DNA of 64,000 nucleotides from Acephala macrosclerotiorum (Eukaryota > Ascomycota > Leotiomycetes > Helotiales > Mollisiaceae). The position numbers and the translations under genes were made by a program. The notes below the pieces were generated by a model that made no database searches, was not told the DNA's origin, and was given only the letters and a program-made list of their open reading frames with translations. Below are positions 1-10,946 of this stretch, piece by piece (the first letter of the stretch is position 1; the number at the start of each line of letters is the position of its first letter). The stretch lies in the NCBI GenBank assembly GCA_014904845.1, contig MU119215.1:62001-126000 (forward strand), in the 5' to 3' direction.

Positions 1-621
1 ACTCCCCCTAAGGCCCATACTCCAGAAGGAACTTCCATATCATCAGGCATTGGAGAGCCGTCGCCTATGCTTACGTACACTCCTTCATTTACCAATTCTA
101 GCGCAAAGGCCACATCTGTCATCAAACGAAAGCCAGTCCCTTGGTCATATCCGATTTTCAAGCGACGAGGCATGACTACACCTCCAGCATCGAACATGTT
201 CTCCTCGGGTTCTATGTCCAACGTCACATTTCGCAAACATCGTCGCTCCACAATGGCGAATTTTGCTAAATCCCATACAGCGGACAATTTCCTACGCCGA
301 GGCGAAGACCGCATCCTGACAGTCGATGAGCTGGACGCATTGTCTCTATCAGAATCCCAGTGGATGTGTCGCTCCCCTTCTCCTAGCAAGTCCGGTCCAA
401 CCCCAGCACCTCAGGCCACAGCCGGCCCAACACCTACCTTCCCGAGAAACAAGAAGCCCGAAAAAGGCAGCAAGCGCGGTAGTGCACTGAGAAGGAAATC
501 AATCAGATGGTATCGTAAGGCACGCACCGGTAGCGCTGGCTCCCAAGAAGTTGATGAGAATGTCTTGGACGAAAGTAACGATGCCTCCGAAACCAAGATG
601 CCCTCGGGAAACTGGATCTGA
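1..621 (+). CDS. C-terminal part of an unrecognised basic protein (5' truncated by window edge)
   Basis: An open frame runs from the first base to a TGA at 619-621, so the gene begins outside the window. The first in-frame ATG is at 67, but the frame is open upstream of it and the true start is probably missing. The visible 206 residues are low in complexity, rich in Ser, Pro, Thr, Lys and Arg, with a basic stretch (KKPEKGSKRGSALRRKSIRW) and an acidic Ser/Glu/Asp tail. No domain, signal peptide or membrane segment is visible. It could be the disordered tail of a regulator or membrane receptor. I do not recognise it, and its coding status rests only on the length of the open frame. Confidence 0.45.
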   Translation, partial: TPPKAHTPEGTSISSGIGEPSPMLTYTPSFTNSSAKATSVIKRKPVPWSYPIFKRRGMTTPPASNMFSSGSMSNVTFRKHRRSTMANFAKSHTADNFLRRGEDRILTVDELDALSLSESQWMCRSPSPSKSGPTPAPQATAGPTPTFPRNKKPEKGSKRGSALRRKSIRWYRKARTGSAGSQEVDENVLDESNDASETKMPSGNWI

Positions 622-1354
622 ATCGATACGATGGTATGTTTGATTTTGTAACATTTTCTACGAGACCCAGCCCTTTCTTTTACATTTCGGCAACAAACCC
701 CATAATTCTCCTAGAATCTTGGGGCCATGGAAAATCACGGCTATATTTTGGTAGTCATTGTTGCTGGCTATGACCACTTGAACTGGAAAATCGGGAAGGG
801 AAATGATGTAACAACTTGCAGGAAGAATAGCTGCTTGCTTGTATTTGAGGGAGGCCCCTAGCATTTCGATTTTCTTGACGAGAATTGCTTGGAGTTTACG
901 GGTGATGGATACCCAAGGGCAGATAGTCCACCTCCTGTACAGTAGCTCATCAGAAATTGAGCACCACATTTTACAACTTTCGGATTCTCTTACATCACAT
1001 ACAGTGCAGTTTCTCGTGGCAAATGTCTGTCAAGACCACAAATCCACGAGTTTGACTTACTATTCAAATGCCACCGAGTACTCTGACTTCTGTGACAAGA
1101 TCTTCTGGCAAGTGTCACAAAATTCCACCCTCTCGTCAAGTCAGTCAATTGTCACTGCTGTGCGACGGTACGAGCGTGCTGTTTGGACCCACCTGACGAT
1201 CATACTATGGTGCAGGGCACTCAAATGTGGATTGCTGAGAGGGATAATGTGCCTTACTCTTATGGGGTGTTTACCGGGGATGATATGAGTTTTGCTCATT
1301 ACACACGGCGTGCTGATATCCTCCTTGAGGCATCTCAGATCTCGCGGATGTACG

Positions 1355-2092
1355 TAATGGTATGAAAGCTGACAAATCATCAATTTGTTTGGGAAAATAC
1401 CAAAGAAATAGGTATTGCTATTGACGCAAGCGCAAGTGGGGCTATCTAAGTTGTTGCCCACTACTCTCCAGCTAGAAACTTCCTCAGCCAAGTACCATAT
1501 CAGCTTCATCAACCAACCACCAAGCCCGCGACCAAGCCCACCACAACTCCTTCCGCATCAGGAACATCAGGTACAGCTCTCTGTTCTATCCTCTCCGAGT
1601 CCATTCTATCGTTGTCCAGCCGATACTGAAGACACAAATGGAGGTGATGGTATCCTCTTCCTCAACGGCACCAACAGTGCAGGTCACCCCATCACCTTAG
1701 TAACTTGGTACCGATACCTCACACCGAATCTGACTGGTTTGCCCGATGCTAAGATCCAGGCCTCGGTCCATTTGTGGGAAGGAAGTGAGCAGCGTGGTAC
1801 GTCTCTCCTGTTTAAGAACCCCTCAATCGCCGTTGCATTCATGACTGGTGGTCTCATATCTCCAAGGTTATCGGCTTAACTATGCTGTTCAATGCCATTC
1901 TAATACTCTCTAGTGACATTCTCGGACGGAATCATCCTCACATGGTCGGCCCCCCCCTCCAACGCCCAGACTCAAGCAGACTTTAGCGAGATGGGCACAG
2001 CAAACAACAACTATTACTCCTTGGTTGTCTTCAAGGACAGGAAGCGTCAAGTCTTCGTGCTTGATGGTATTGCGTATCATTCTATTTATTGA
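1355..2092 (+). pseudogene. Decayed CAP (SCP/PR-1-like) secreted protein gene with Thr/Pro linker and C-terminal domain
   Basis: The frame through about 1370-1570 carries the second half of a CAP domain. A Trp-Tyr-Glu lies near 1352, followed by FVWENTKEIGIA (equivalent of HFTQxVWxxTxxIGxA) and VVAHYSPARNF (equivalent of VVCNYxPxGN). A Thr/Pro/Lys linker follows. An in-frame TAA at 1447-1449 sits where the family has Tyr (TAT or TAC), and the frame is also lost just upstream near 1365. Downstream, introns 1571-1619 and 1797-1913 join in phase to an unrecognised beta-rich C-terminal part (key stretches NGGDGILFLNG, TLVTWYRYLTPN, DGIILTWSAPP), ending with TGA at 2090-2092. CAP proteins are extracellular, often lipid-binding. 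The stop and frame loss suggest a dead copy, but a sequencing error cannot be excluded. The C-terminal part could be an independent gene. Confidence 0.45.
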
Positions 2093-2486
2093 CTTCAGTA
2101 GAGCAGAGAGCTCAGAGGGTGAGGGAGGTGGGGACACAGGAGGTTGTCGCTGAAGAAGATGAGGAAGCGAGAGATGAGCAGCCAAGCCGTAGCCGTCTAC
2201 GTTAACTTTTGTAATGTATCTTTGCAATGAAGCTCAATCTTTAGATTTAATCTTGCTTTGATCGAGTGTCTCTCCTCACCAAACCGGCTTTGTCAAGCGC
2301 TGGAGAATTTCCGTTTGGAGTGCTAGGATGCTTGAATCATCCCAGCATTCACATCCAGCTCAACTCATGATGTTTTGAATCTCAAGTCGAATAATCACAA
2401 CGTTAGAGTTTGGAAGAAAGCCAGGAAACGTGACTCCCAAAGCATTGACATGAATCGAAACGCGCATAGCTAGGTTGAATAACTCA

Positions 2487-2614
2487 ATATAAATGCCTCC
2501 ACCTGTCCCTCCTCCTCGTTCCTTCTTTCAAAGCATCATCTCCAACTCTTCTTTCAGGCATAACAAACTTTCGCCACTTCAACAGAACCTCTCTATTATT
2601 AAATATATAAATAG
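2487..2614 (+). promoter_or_regulatory. TATA-like core promoter elements of the zinc-ribbon microprotein
   Basis: ATATAAAT at 2487-2494 and TATATAAATAG at 2604-2614 lie about 165 and 45 bases upstream of the ATG at 2657, separated by a CT-rich stretch typical of fungal leaders. The upstream element is better placed to direct initiation. The second probably lies in the leader. Judged by eye only. Confidence 0.25.
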
Positions 2615-2656
2615 ACAACTTCAATAATTAAACTCAGCCAGCAACTCCAAAAAAAC

Positions 2657-2838
2657 ATGTCACAATTCCTCAAACCGAACTGGTTGTGCTGTGGCAGCAA
2701 TAGGGTAAGCTACTTCTTCCCTCAAAACCCTGCTATCTAATTGAGTGTTATCAGAGATGGTGTAATTTTTACAACTCGGCCTACCTATCTGAATGCTACA
2801 AGTGCCAGCATCCCAGGTGCGAATTCTGCACTAGCTGA
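2657..2838 (+). CDS. 43-residue zinc-ribbon microprotein, one intron
   Basis: Exon 1 is 2657-2704 and exon 2 is 2755-2838. The 50-nt intron has a GTAAGC donor and CAG acceptor and splits the frame in phase 0. The spliced product has 43 residues with Cys at 11, 12, 19, 30, 33, 38 and 41 and His at 35. The second half reads C30-x2-C33-x-H35-x2-C38-x2-C41, preceded by a Trp-x-Cys-Cys knuckle at 9-12. This is the layout of zinc ribbons that recur in filamentous ascomycetes as very small proteins and as domains of larger disordered ones. The 1140-residue protein at 24677-28099 has the same CxxCxHxxCxxC core. The role is unknown; protein or nucleic-acid binding is possible. No signal peptide is seen. 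Spacing of all metal ligands across the splice supports a real gene. Confidence 0.6.
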
Positions 2839-3481
2839 TTGTCAGACATTCTTCGGCTGGAGAAAGGAGTCAAGGACTATGAGAGGTTATATGAACAGTG
2901 ATGGAGAGAAGGCGTGATGCTTGCAAGATATATTGGAAGTGTCTCAAAAAACCGGTGAAAGTTGGAGATTGATACAGGATGATATGGAATGGCTGCTACG
3001 CGTGATATCGTAACGTTTGCGTTGAGGAAAGGAAAATACATCGCATGTTGGGCACTCGTCCATCGTATGTATGATCGGTAGAAGTAGAATGGAATGGTAT
3101 GGCTTTCATATATGACGTTGAGCTTGTCAAGGATCGACGGTGGAGGTTTCATAGCATGCTGGGCGCTTGACCTCTAAACATCTTTGTTGAAGTCTCCAAT
3201 CCTAACCATATTCTGTGTTCAACTTGAGGGGCCAGGATATTCTGATTTCTATTGGTAATAGGGGGTTTTGGTCACTTATAAACTAACGCTCCGGCACGGA
3301 CCGCTTCCGGATTTCCCAATGCACCATCCAGCCTCATTGCCGATGTACCACGTGAGGATCTAATTCCTCTTTCCCAGTCCAAATCAAAACTTCCAATTCG
3401 CACCTTAGAAACACACCAAAAGGCACAATGAAACATTTCGAACACTTTCATCCAAACAAGCACCACCCGAAAACAACCAAA

Positions 3482-3748
3482 ATGCCAATCCTAACCACCA
3501 CCACCGTAACCCTACTCTTCTTCTCCACCCTCTGCGTCACAGCCTCATATGGTCGTCGAACTCCCAGCCCAAGACGACGCAAGGAGGGCAGACATCCCCA
3601 ATCACCTCTCAAGCCTACCACAAACGGGAGAGCAATTCCTTCACCAAACTCTTCTGGACCAAAATCAAAGCAGAAGCAGAAACCAAAAACACAAGTCAAG
3701 ACCCAACTTGAATGCTTAAAAGAAGAGGAGTACGTTTATGAGATTTAG
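3482..3748 (+). CDS. Small secreted basic peptide, hypothetical
   Basis: The start at 3482 was chosen because the residues after it form a convincing signal peptide: MPILTTTTVTLLFFSTLCVT, then a likely cut after Ala-Ser-Tyr-Gly. An in-frame ATG at 3428 would add a His-rich leader that destroys the signal. The mature part is about 65 residues, rich in Arg, Lys, Pro and Ser (RRTPSPRRRK near its start), with one Cys and an acidic end (EEEYVYEI). No disulfide pattern is present, so it does not look like a classical cysteine-rich effector. There is no intron and no recognised family. It could be a chance frame. Confidence 0.35.
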   Translation: MPILTTTTVTLLFFSTLCVTASYGRRTPSPRRRKEGRHPQSPLKPTTNGRAIPSPNSSGPKSKQKQKPKTQVKTQLECLKEEEYVYEI

Positions 3749-5404
3749 TTTTAATAATTGAAGGGGGTGAAGTGGGAGGACTTTGAAGACGGCGAGTGGC
3801 CATTTCGTTGGGTGTTTTAGTATCAGAGAATAAGAATACGGAATTGGAGGGGGTCAGATAAGGCAATAAAACAAGCACATCTGCAAGGAAGACGTGAGGT
3901 GAAATATTGCTTGTCTCAGACCACTCGTACAGCTATGCGAAACCAGGACAGCTGTTACAGTAGTGCTGTGACAAATATGCAATCAGACGAGGCTGAACGC
4001 CCAACGCAGACCGGGTTATTCGAGTCACCCTCAGGCGAACATCTTGTGCAACCATAAGATTGCACAACTTTGTATTCGAAATTCCTGGCACTTGCCAAGG
4101 ACGAGAACTAGAGAAACAGCACCGTCGACAGCTCAAGACATTTTCGAATCCAATGAAGACAATTAAATTATCTGCTTAGCTAAGAACTACCTCACAGTGC
4201 AAAACTAGTGCTGAACCCCTGAGGGACGCCACAAATTCCTTCTTTCCCCCTAGCATGCCGCAAACGCCCAATTTCAGCCGCAAATGACTTCCTCACCCCC
4301 TTCAAAGACAACCAATTGTCTCCTCACCCAATCAGCGACGATTCAATAGTTAGCATTCCTGTGTCAGTAAAAGTAGCAAAACAGTATAGCATTCTCAAGC
4401 TTGGCGCTTGTGAGAACCAGCAAATCAAATCCTGCGATAATGCACGATATATCAGCCACAATTTCTGCATGTCCAAAGTCTTACCGTTTTGTGTTTTTCT
4501 TGAATTTGCGCTGAGAATGCGAACTGGTTCGACTTATTTTTTCTCAGGCCGGGGTCCTTCAAGCATTGAAATTGGCGAGAGCTGGAACCTGGCGTTTCAT
4601 GAATGAGTTCCATATTGGGCAAAATATATTTGTTTTGATTGGAACGATGGCGAGACGGGACATTTTACGATGAGGTTTCCTAAACAGGTTATGGCGCATG
4701 AATGATGGCGGGGAGTAGGTGAGGCTGGCATATGCATTAGATTAATATATCGAATTCGAGCAATCGGAATAGCACGTTGGAAAGGTCGCTGCGAATCAGT
4801 GTGCTCGAGTGCGAATGGGAATAATGTTGATCACGGAATTGAGGTTGAGTTTTTTGTGTGCTTTCGAATTTCTGACTCTGGCGACTAAAGACGAGAGACG
4901 ACGAAGTCGAGATAGCTCTTCGAAAAGCATGCCGGAATGGCCGAAATTTTAAGGTGATAGAAGCTCAGCAATAGCTGAATAGTGGTACATGGGGACATGA
5001 TGGTGCTGAATCTTAGGGTTGACCGTGATGTGTGAAAGAACCAGATATCTGTTCCAGGAGAGAAGATACCGTATCCCCTTGATGAGATCGATCTTATGCT
5101 GAACCCGCCCGACTGACCGAATGTCGTGCCGAAGAGACCCGAATGATAAAAGCAGAAAGGAAATCCTAGCATCCGTAGAAAGTCATCATTGACCGAATTT
5201 TCGCTCGATCTGTCGAAAATGAAGAGACTCGCTTTTTATTCCGCCGCTCGAAGCTTTGGACCCTGATGAAGACAAATGAGAAAGAATGCACCGGTGGAAG
5301 TGCACCTGCATCAATGAAAGCCGCAGACCCAAAGCCCTTGTCGTACAAGTCGGAATCGTGCGAATTTAACGAGCAGGGCGCTCACCACCTGATATGGTCA
5401 GCAA
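3749..5404. other. Gene-free stretch
   Basis: Only short frames without codon or domain support are present, mostly AT-rich noncoding sequence. The part next to 5405 probably holds the 3' untranslated region and terminator of the Tra2-like gene. No repeat or RNA gene is evident. Confidence 0.4.
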
Positions 5405-6499
5405 TCAATATTCACGACGGGAGAATCGATCTTCATCGAAGCCTCTACCTCCATATGGTTCCCGAGGCTCGCCACGAGGAGCTGGATCACCATAGGCGGC
5501 TGGTGGTGGAGCATCACGAGCTGAGCCACGGTCGCCTCCTCGCTCATAACGATCAGAGTATCCTCCACCACCACCACGTCGGTCATCACCACCACGGCTG
5601 CCATATCGGTCATCACGAGAGTATCGATCAATGTTGCGAGGAGCATAGTCGTCACGATCTCTGCCGTAGCCGCGATCACGATCGTCACGTCGTCCATAGC
5701 CTCGGTCGTAGTCACGTCCACCATAACCTCCGCGGCGGCGGTCATCACCATAGCGGTCTCCATAACGACCTCCTCCTGGAGGGCCGTGGCGAGGGTCATC
5801 TTCTATAGCGTCAGTTAGAGTGAAGGCCAAAGGGGGTTATGGAATACTAGCCTCTCTTTGGTGGACCGAAGTACTTGCCAGGGGTTGGGGTACGAGGTCG
5901 AGAGCGACGAGCCTTCTCGATACTCAAGGTACGACCCTCGATGACCTCACCCTGAAGACCCTCCTTGGCGGCATCAGCTTGATCAGCAGTGACCATCTTT
6001 ACGAAACCGAAGCCACGAGACTCCTTGGTATGGGGATCAAGCATGATTTGGCACTTCTCAACATCACCATATTTCTCGAAGAGACGAGTAACCTCCTGTT
6101 CAGACAGACGAGGATGGATACCGGTGACGAACAGGTTGGAACCTGGGTTGACAGCACCATCATCTTGGGGAGCACCACGATCACCCTTGGGAGGACCACT
6201 GAAAAGTGTTAGAGGTATGATGAATGATTATGGGTTGGTACAGACCGAGACTCGACATGGCCGTTGCCATTGGGAGAGGCAGATCGACGAGGAGCGCCTC
6301 GAGGGCTGTCGTTGCGACGGGTTGGTCGAGGAGATGCGCTGCGGTCACGCTCATAACGGGGAGCCTCGTCTGCGCGTCGAACAGCGTCAGCATTGTATTC
6401 TTAGGCACATAGGAGTGCGGAAGGGGATAGAGCACGACGAGATAATTGCGTACCATACTCACGAGTGCCGTTCTCGTTCTCGTAATCCATGGAAGCCAT
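5405..6499 (-). CDS. Transformer-2-like SR splicing factor (single RRM)
   Basis: There are four exons on the minus strand: 6499-6463, 6399-6246, 6198-5852 and 5802-5405, giving 311 residues. Residues 15-65 form an Arg/Ser-rich region (repeated SASPRP, NDSPRG, RRSASP). The RRM spans about 84-160, with RNP2 LFVTGI at 86-91 and RNP1 RGFGFVKM at 125-132. A Pro/Thr hinge follows (RTPTPGKYFGPPKR). The last 130 residues are a Gly/Arg/Asp/Tyr repeat region of RGG/RDY type. This is the RS-RRM-tail order of Tra2 proteins, which bind exonic enhancers in pre-mRNA and recruit the spliceosome in the nucleus. The last intron fits only as a GC-AG intron. Retaining it adds one Gly and then a TAG, removing the whole tail, so an RRM-only isoform is possible. 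Confidence 0.85.
5803..5851 (-). other. GC-AG intron in the Tra2-like gene
   Basis: The intron starts AGAG|GCTAGT and ends CTATAG|AA, with a CTAAC/CTGAC branch region about 15 nt before the acceptor. It is 49 nt long. Only the GC donor keeps the downstream Gly/Arg tail in frame. The nearest GT, two bases further on, creates a TAA at the junction. Confidence 0.7.
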
Positions 6500-7062
6500 G
6501 TTGCGACGGGGCTGTTGATTATTGACAGATGTAAGGCGGGAGTTGAAAGGGCGTCGAAGATCGACTCTATCGCGATGATACAAGAGCGAAAGAAAGCTCA
6601 GATATCCGTGATAGATGGAAAAAGGATTGTCGGAAAAGATCAACGATGAAAAAGTTCGATGAGGGTATCACAATGAAGAAGGTGTCGTGTTTGCAGCGCG
6701 GCTGAGGTCAAGCAAAAATATGTCTCCTGTAGGCGAGCATAAGCCGCCATGCCACTTTCAATCTAGCGTGCATTCCTAGCGTCCTTTTCCTTCAGCAAAT
6801 CGAATCCACTGAAACAACATTTGAGAGCTCTCAACGCAAGGAGTAGGAGATGAGGTGACCAAGAGTTGAACATTGGCTGTCATTTCACCAAGATGTCGAC
6901 GTATTATATGCACACCAGTCTATCCTCAATCAAATAGTAGATCAGAATTTCTGTTAAAATCACGTGCTAGCGTGCTAAGAGTACTTTGAATCTGAGCTTC
7001 AAGTCTGGTTGTCCTAGGATTTCCATAACGCATTTTTCGTATCCATAATCGTCGCTCTTAGC

Positions 7063-9591
7063 CTACAATTCACCATCGCGTCCTCCTCCCCAAACCTCCT
7101 TTGCTGGCTCCTCATCTAAAAAGCTCAACCCCTCCACAGCCTTCCCACCACAAGCTCTTTCCAGAGCCAAAAATGCGAAATGGCCACCGACCACTGGTCT
7201 AGCCTTAAAAGAAATGCCAGGGAATCCACCGTCACCTTCAGTATCATATAAATCTGTTAATGGCAGATCCGTCGACGTCTCATTCACCCACAATGCGATG
7301 GAATCAACAATCTCCTCTCTGACTTGCTTGCTAGAGACAGCCACAGCAAAGAATTCCCAATCACTCTTTGTATAGAGATGTCTGCTATCTAGCGGCAAAC
7401 CATATCTTTGTCGGACATTGTGGTACCAGTCGCTTTGGATCTTGTAGATTTTAGAATCCACGAATGCAGTTTTCGATGTTCCTGGCTCGACGAGTGGCTT
7501 CTGTTCGCTTGCGACATCAAGACTGTAGCTTGAAGGTAGGTGGAAACACAATAAGGAGTCTGCAAATAGGTTGTACAGAATCGTCCAGCTGCCAAACCAT
7601 GTGTAGGCTAGTTTGGCATGTGTTCCATCTCGTGACATGGCAAATTCCTCTTGCCATTTCTTTATGTAGACTTCGGAAACATTACGGTAGTACTTAGCAT
7701 CTGCCGTCTCTCCAACCAACTCAGCGATCTCAGACATTGCTCGAATACCAATAATGCCTTTCAAAGCCAGGTTCGTTTGATTTGCTAGCCAGCCAGCAAA
7801 ATCATCGGTTGAAAGTTGATTGCTGGGAACCAAGGCCTCGCGGACGAGGTATCCAGTCCATTGTTTCCATAGTTTATAAGACTTCTCGACCCATTTGCGT
7901 GCTTGTTTCTCTCCCTTTGCTGAAATTGGACCGCCAAAGGTGTCGTCCATACCCTCGGCGTCAACGTAAAGTGGGAATGAACCACTGGCAGACTCGATGT
8001 ATTTCTCACTACCTGCAGCAGACCAGATGCTGGCAGGCTCGGTGTCATATTTGAGCGAATTGACGAGAGCAAGTCCCATGATGAGCATGTTTCCACACTC
8101 TTCAACTGGCATGTACTCGTCTCTACCATCTGGATGACCAGTGGCATTTGGGAAGCTTGCTCCGATATCGTGCATGCTGTAGTCGTTACTATATAGCATT
8201 AGCTGTTTTCAGACAATCCACCCTTTAGGGGACTTACGGATATTGACCACTCATTTGATGCTCAATCAATGGCTCCATCAACCATGCCAACCATCTTGGA
8301 TTCGTATACAAAAAGAATGGGAAAGCTGGATAAATGACATCCACGGTGTTCATGTTACCATCAGATGAGATTTCCTTGAAGAATATAATAGGATCATCAG
8401 GCGTTCCAGAAAAGCTGCAAGCTCCTAGAACCTGGCGGGCACTCAATGCAAGAATATCCTTGTAGTCTTCGGAGCCAGAGACCAGAGCGTCTTTTTCAAG
8501 CTGACTAGAATAGTTGCTTGCGAGTTTAAAAGCTTTGTCGAAATCGTGATAATGGAAATCAAGGACCTCGTCTGCTGTCAGGTAGTATGATCCCCACAAC
8601 GGCTTCATCAAAGTCATCCCCCGAGCAGAGGCAAACTGAATGACCGGATCCTGGATATGAGCAACTGTGAATAAAACACTGTCATAGCTCTTGCCACCTT
8701 TAGCAGAGGCACCATTGAGCTTGAAAGACTTGGCGAAAGCAAAGACTGGCTCTTGGTCCATGATTCCGCGGAAGTTGCCATCCACAACATTTTGTAACGT
8801 CCTAGTTCGAGAAAATCGTTGTCGGAGAAGGGCAGAAGTACCAGCTTCATGACGGACATCTCCTGGAGCCGTGAAATGTAATGTGCCCCATTCTCCTCGA
8901 TCAGCATCTTCCGTCAACAGCTGCTCGTTTCTCCTCTTGACTTTCCAGGTCTTCAATGGAGCTTTCCTGCTCGCAGAGCTTGTACCTTGGCTAAGCTCCC
9001 AGACTATCTCGTTTCCTCTATTTGCACTAACCCACAGCCCGTTCATATCAATGTAGATATCAACATCGAAGTTTCCGCTAACATGTACCGTCAAGTATGA
9101 AGCTGGAATAGCCTGCCGCAGAGTCGAAGTCGGCGTAATCGGGGAAAGGAAGGAAAGAATAATTTCGACCGGATCATGAATATAATCGGGAGCCGGAATC
9201 TCATACGTCAAATTCGTAGTCGAAGCATCGAAAGTAGCTCCGAGGTACTTCGGGTACGAGACATTAAAGCTACAATCCACCATCAGCCTTGGAACAATCT
9301 CCTCAATGGAAACACTTACCTCTCCCCCGACTTTGGCAAAGAATCCTGCGGTCTGCCAAGGAGCGGAAACACCGTATCAGACTTCGGCACCGCCGCCAGA
9401 ACAGACAATCCGACCTCCTGCCCCGTCCAGAAAATCGGCCATTTCTCCCAAGGCTCATTTCTTGCGTTCCCAAGCCAGGTACTTAGGTATGGATTCCGTA
9501 CAATAAGAGGTATAACAGGTGGTGTTAAGCTCGAAGCTTCTGCTCCCAACCCAGCTGCAGAAGCAGCTAGTAAACATGTCGTCCAGCGCAT
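7063..9591 (-). CDS. gtaA: Secreted glutaminase, GtaA family
   Basis: Exons 9591-9320, 9269-8238 and 8188-7063 give 809 residues. Both introns (50 and 49 nt) have GTAAGT donors. An N-terminal signal peptide (about residues 1-20, ending GAEASS) predicts secretion. The body matches the three-part DUF5127-DUF4965-DUF1793 order of fungal GtaA glutaminases. Recognisable stretches are FWTGQEVGLSVLA in the N-terminal part, LWGSYYLTADEVLDFHYHDF in the middle and YSMHDIGASFPNATGHPDG with MPVEECGNMLIM in the C-terminal part. Several NxS/T sequons fit an extracellular glycoprotein. The reaction known for the family is hydrolysis of L-glutamine to glutamate and ammonia outside the cell. The family also contains uncharacterised members, so substrate is inferred. 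It shares a 543-bp divergent upstream region with the SDR gene. Confidence 0.85.
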
Positions 9592-10134
9592 CTTGGAAGC
9601 CGGAATCCTACGAGAGCTCCACTACTTCTATTCTTGAATCGAATGCTTCAAATCATGAAGGTATTGTTAAAAAGAGTTCGCAGAACCAAAAGTCTTGAAG
9701 GTCAAGAAGTAGTAGGGAAAGAAGTGTTAACAAAGCGAGCCGAACCTTCATGGTAGCTCCATACGCCGTCGTCGTCCAAACAAGTCCCAGTCAGCGATGC
9801 GGTCATGCGACCCGCAAAAGTGAAACGAAACGTGGGGAAGGATGGAGCTGAGCCTTGGATGTGCATAAAGAATGCATACAATAAAGAACCCCATTTATGC
9901 AAGGTTATGCACGCCTTCCCCATTTCTCCACGAGCCAACGACAACGTTACCACCACGGTGATCCACCAAACCGGAAGGAGGGGTATGGCTTGGAGTTGCC
10001 TGTAGTTCAGATGAACACCAGCGTGTTGCAGAATATACAAATACCTGTCACTGTCAGATTGATATCTTATTTATTTGAATTATCAACGTGGTTACCATTT
10101 TCCAGATTATTCCAAGCGCTAGACACGCGTCGAG
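9592..10134. promoter_or_regulatory. Shared divergent promoter region, glutaminase / SDR
   Basis: This is 543 bp between two start codons facing apart. It contains no credible reading frame. It must hold the promoters of both genes, but I could not single out binding sites with confidence. Coregulation is possible but unproven. Confidence 0.4.
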
Positions 10135-10946
10135 ATGTCCATGGAAGGCAAAGTGATAGCCCTCACCGGCGGAGCTTCAGGAATCGGTTTGGCGACAGCG
10201 AAGTTGCTCTCCTCCCGCGGTGCCACGGTCTGTATAGCGGACATCGATCCTTCCGCTCTCGAATGCGCGGAATACCATTTCACGCCTCTGAAAGTTCCTT
10301 TCTCCATCACGAAGCTAGATGTCACAGATCGGGTCGCAGTCGATAACTGGATCAACACTATCATCGAGAAGTACGGACATCTGGATGGAGCAGCAAACTG
10401 TGCAGGCATCATTGGGAAGCATCATGGCATTACCAAGATCACAGAGCTAGAAGACGAGGAGTATCATCGAATTATCGCAGTCAACTTGACAGGCATGATG
10501 TACTGCCTCAGAGCAGAGTTGAGGAAGATCTCAGACCGCGGGTCAATCGTCAACATATCCTCCGTCCAAGGAGTGATGGGTTAGTCTCCCACCCTCTCTT
10601 TCTCCTGCTTTCATTCCATTCCTCTGCTCAATCAAGCACAGGATTCCCAGGAAGCGCAGCCTACGTAGCAAGCAAACACGGAGTCATTGGTCTCACTCGA
10701 GCTGCTGCAAAGGAGTTTGGAGACCGAGAGATTCGTGTGAATGCTGTTACACCGGGATCTATCATGACTCCATTACTTCAACGAGCTCAAGAGGCGAATC
10801 CGAATGAGGGCGTGGGAATGCCGTGTGCTATCAAGAGGACCGGCACGGCGGAGGAGATTGCGGGGATTGTTTGTTTTCTTTTAGGACCGGAGAGTACTTA
10901 TACTACTGGTTCTGTCTATGGTGGAGATGGTGGGTGGGATTGCTGA
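10135..10946 (+). CDS. Classical short-chain dehydrogenase/reductase
   Basis: Exons 10135-10579 and 10642-10946 (62-nt intron, GTTAGT donor) give 249 residues, the usual length for classical SDRs. The cofactor motif TGGASGIG is at 11-18, and an Asp after beta-2 (ADIDPS) suggests NAD(H). NCAG is at 88-91 (variant of NNAG). The catalytic residues are Ser143, Tyr156 and Lys160 (YVASK), and the PG motif follows (AVTPGSIMT). The end GDGGW is typical of the FabG-like branch. The enzyme would oxidise or reduce an alcohol/ketone in the cytosol. Substrate cannot be read from sequence. It is divergent from the glutaminase gene. Confidence 0.9.

Noticed and set aside
2067..2098. 32-nt intron that would extend the CAP relic to a TAA at 2203
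   Set aside because: Too short for a normal fungal intron; the in-frame TGA at 2090-2092 is the simpler end.
5266..5808. Plus-strand frame with many His residues, resembling a metal-binding protein
   Set aside because: It is the antisense shadow of the Gly/Arg/Asp/Tyr tail of the Tra2-like gene, whose RRM and splice joins are solid.
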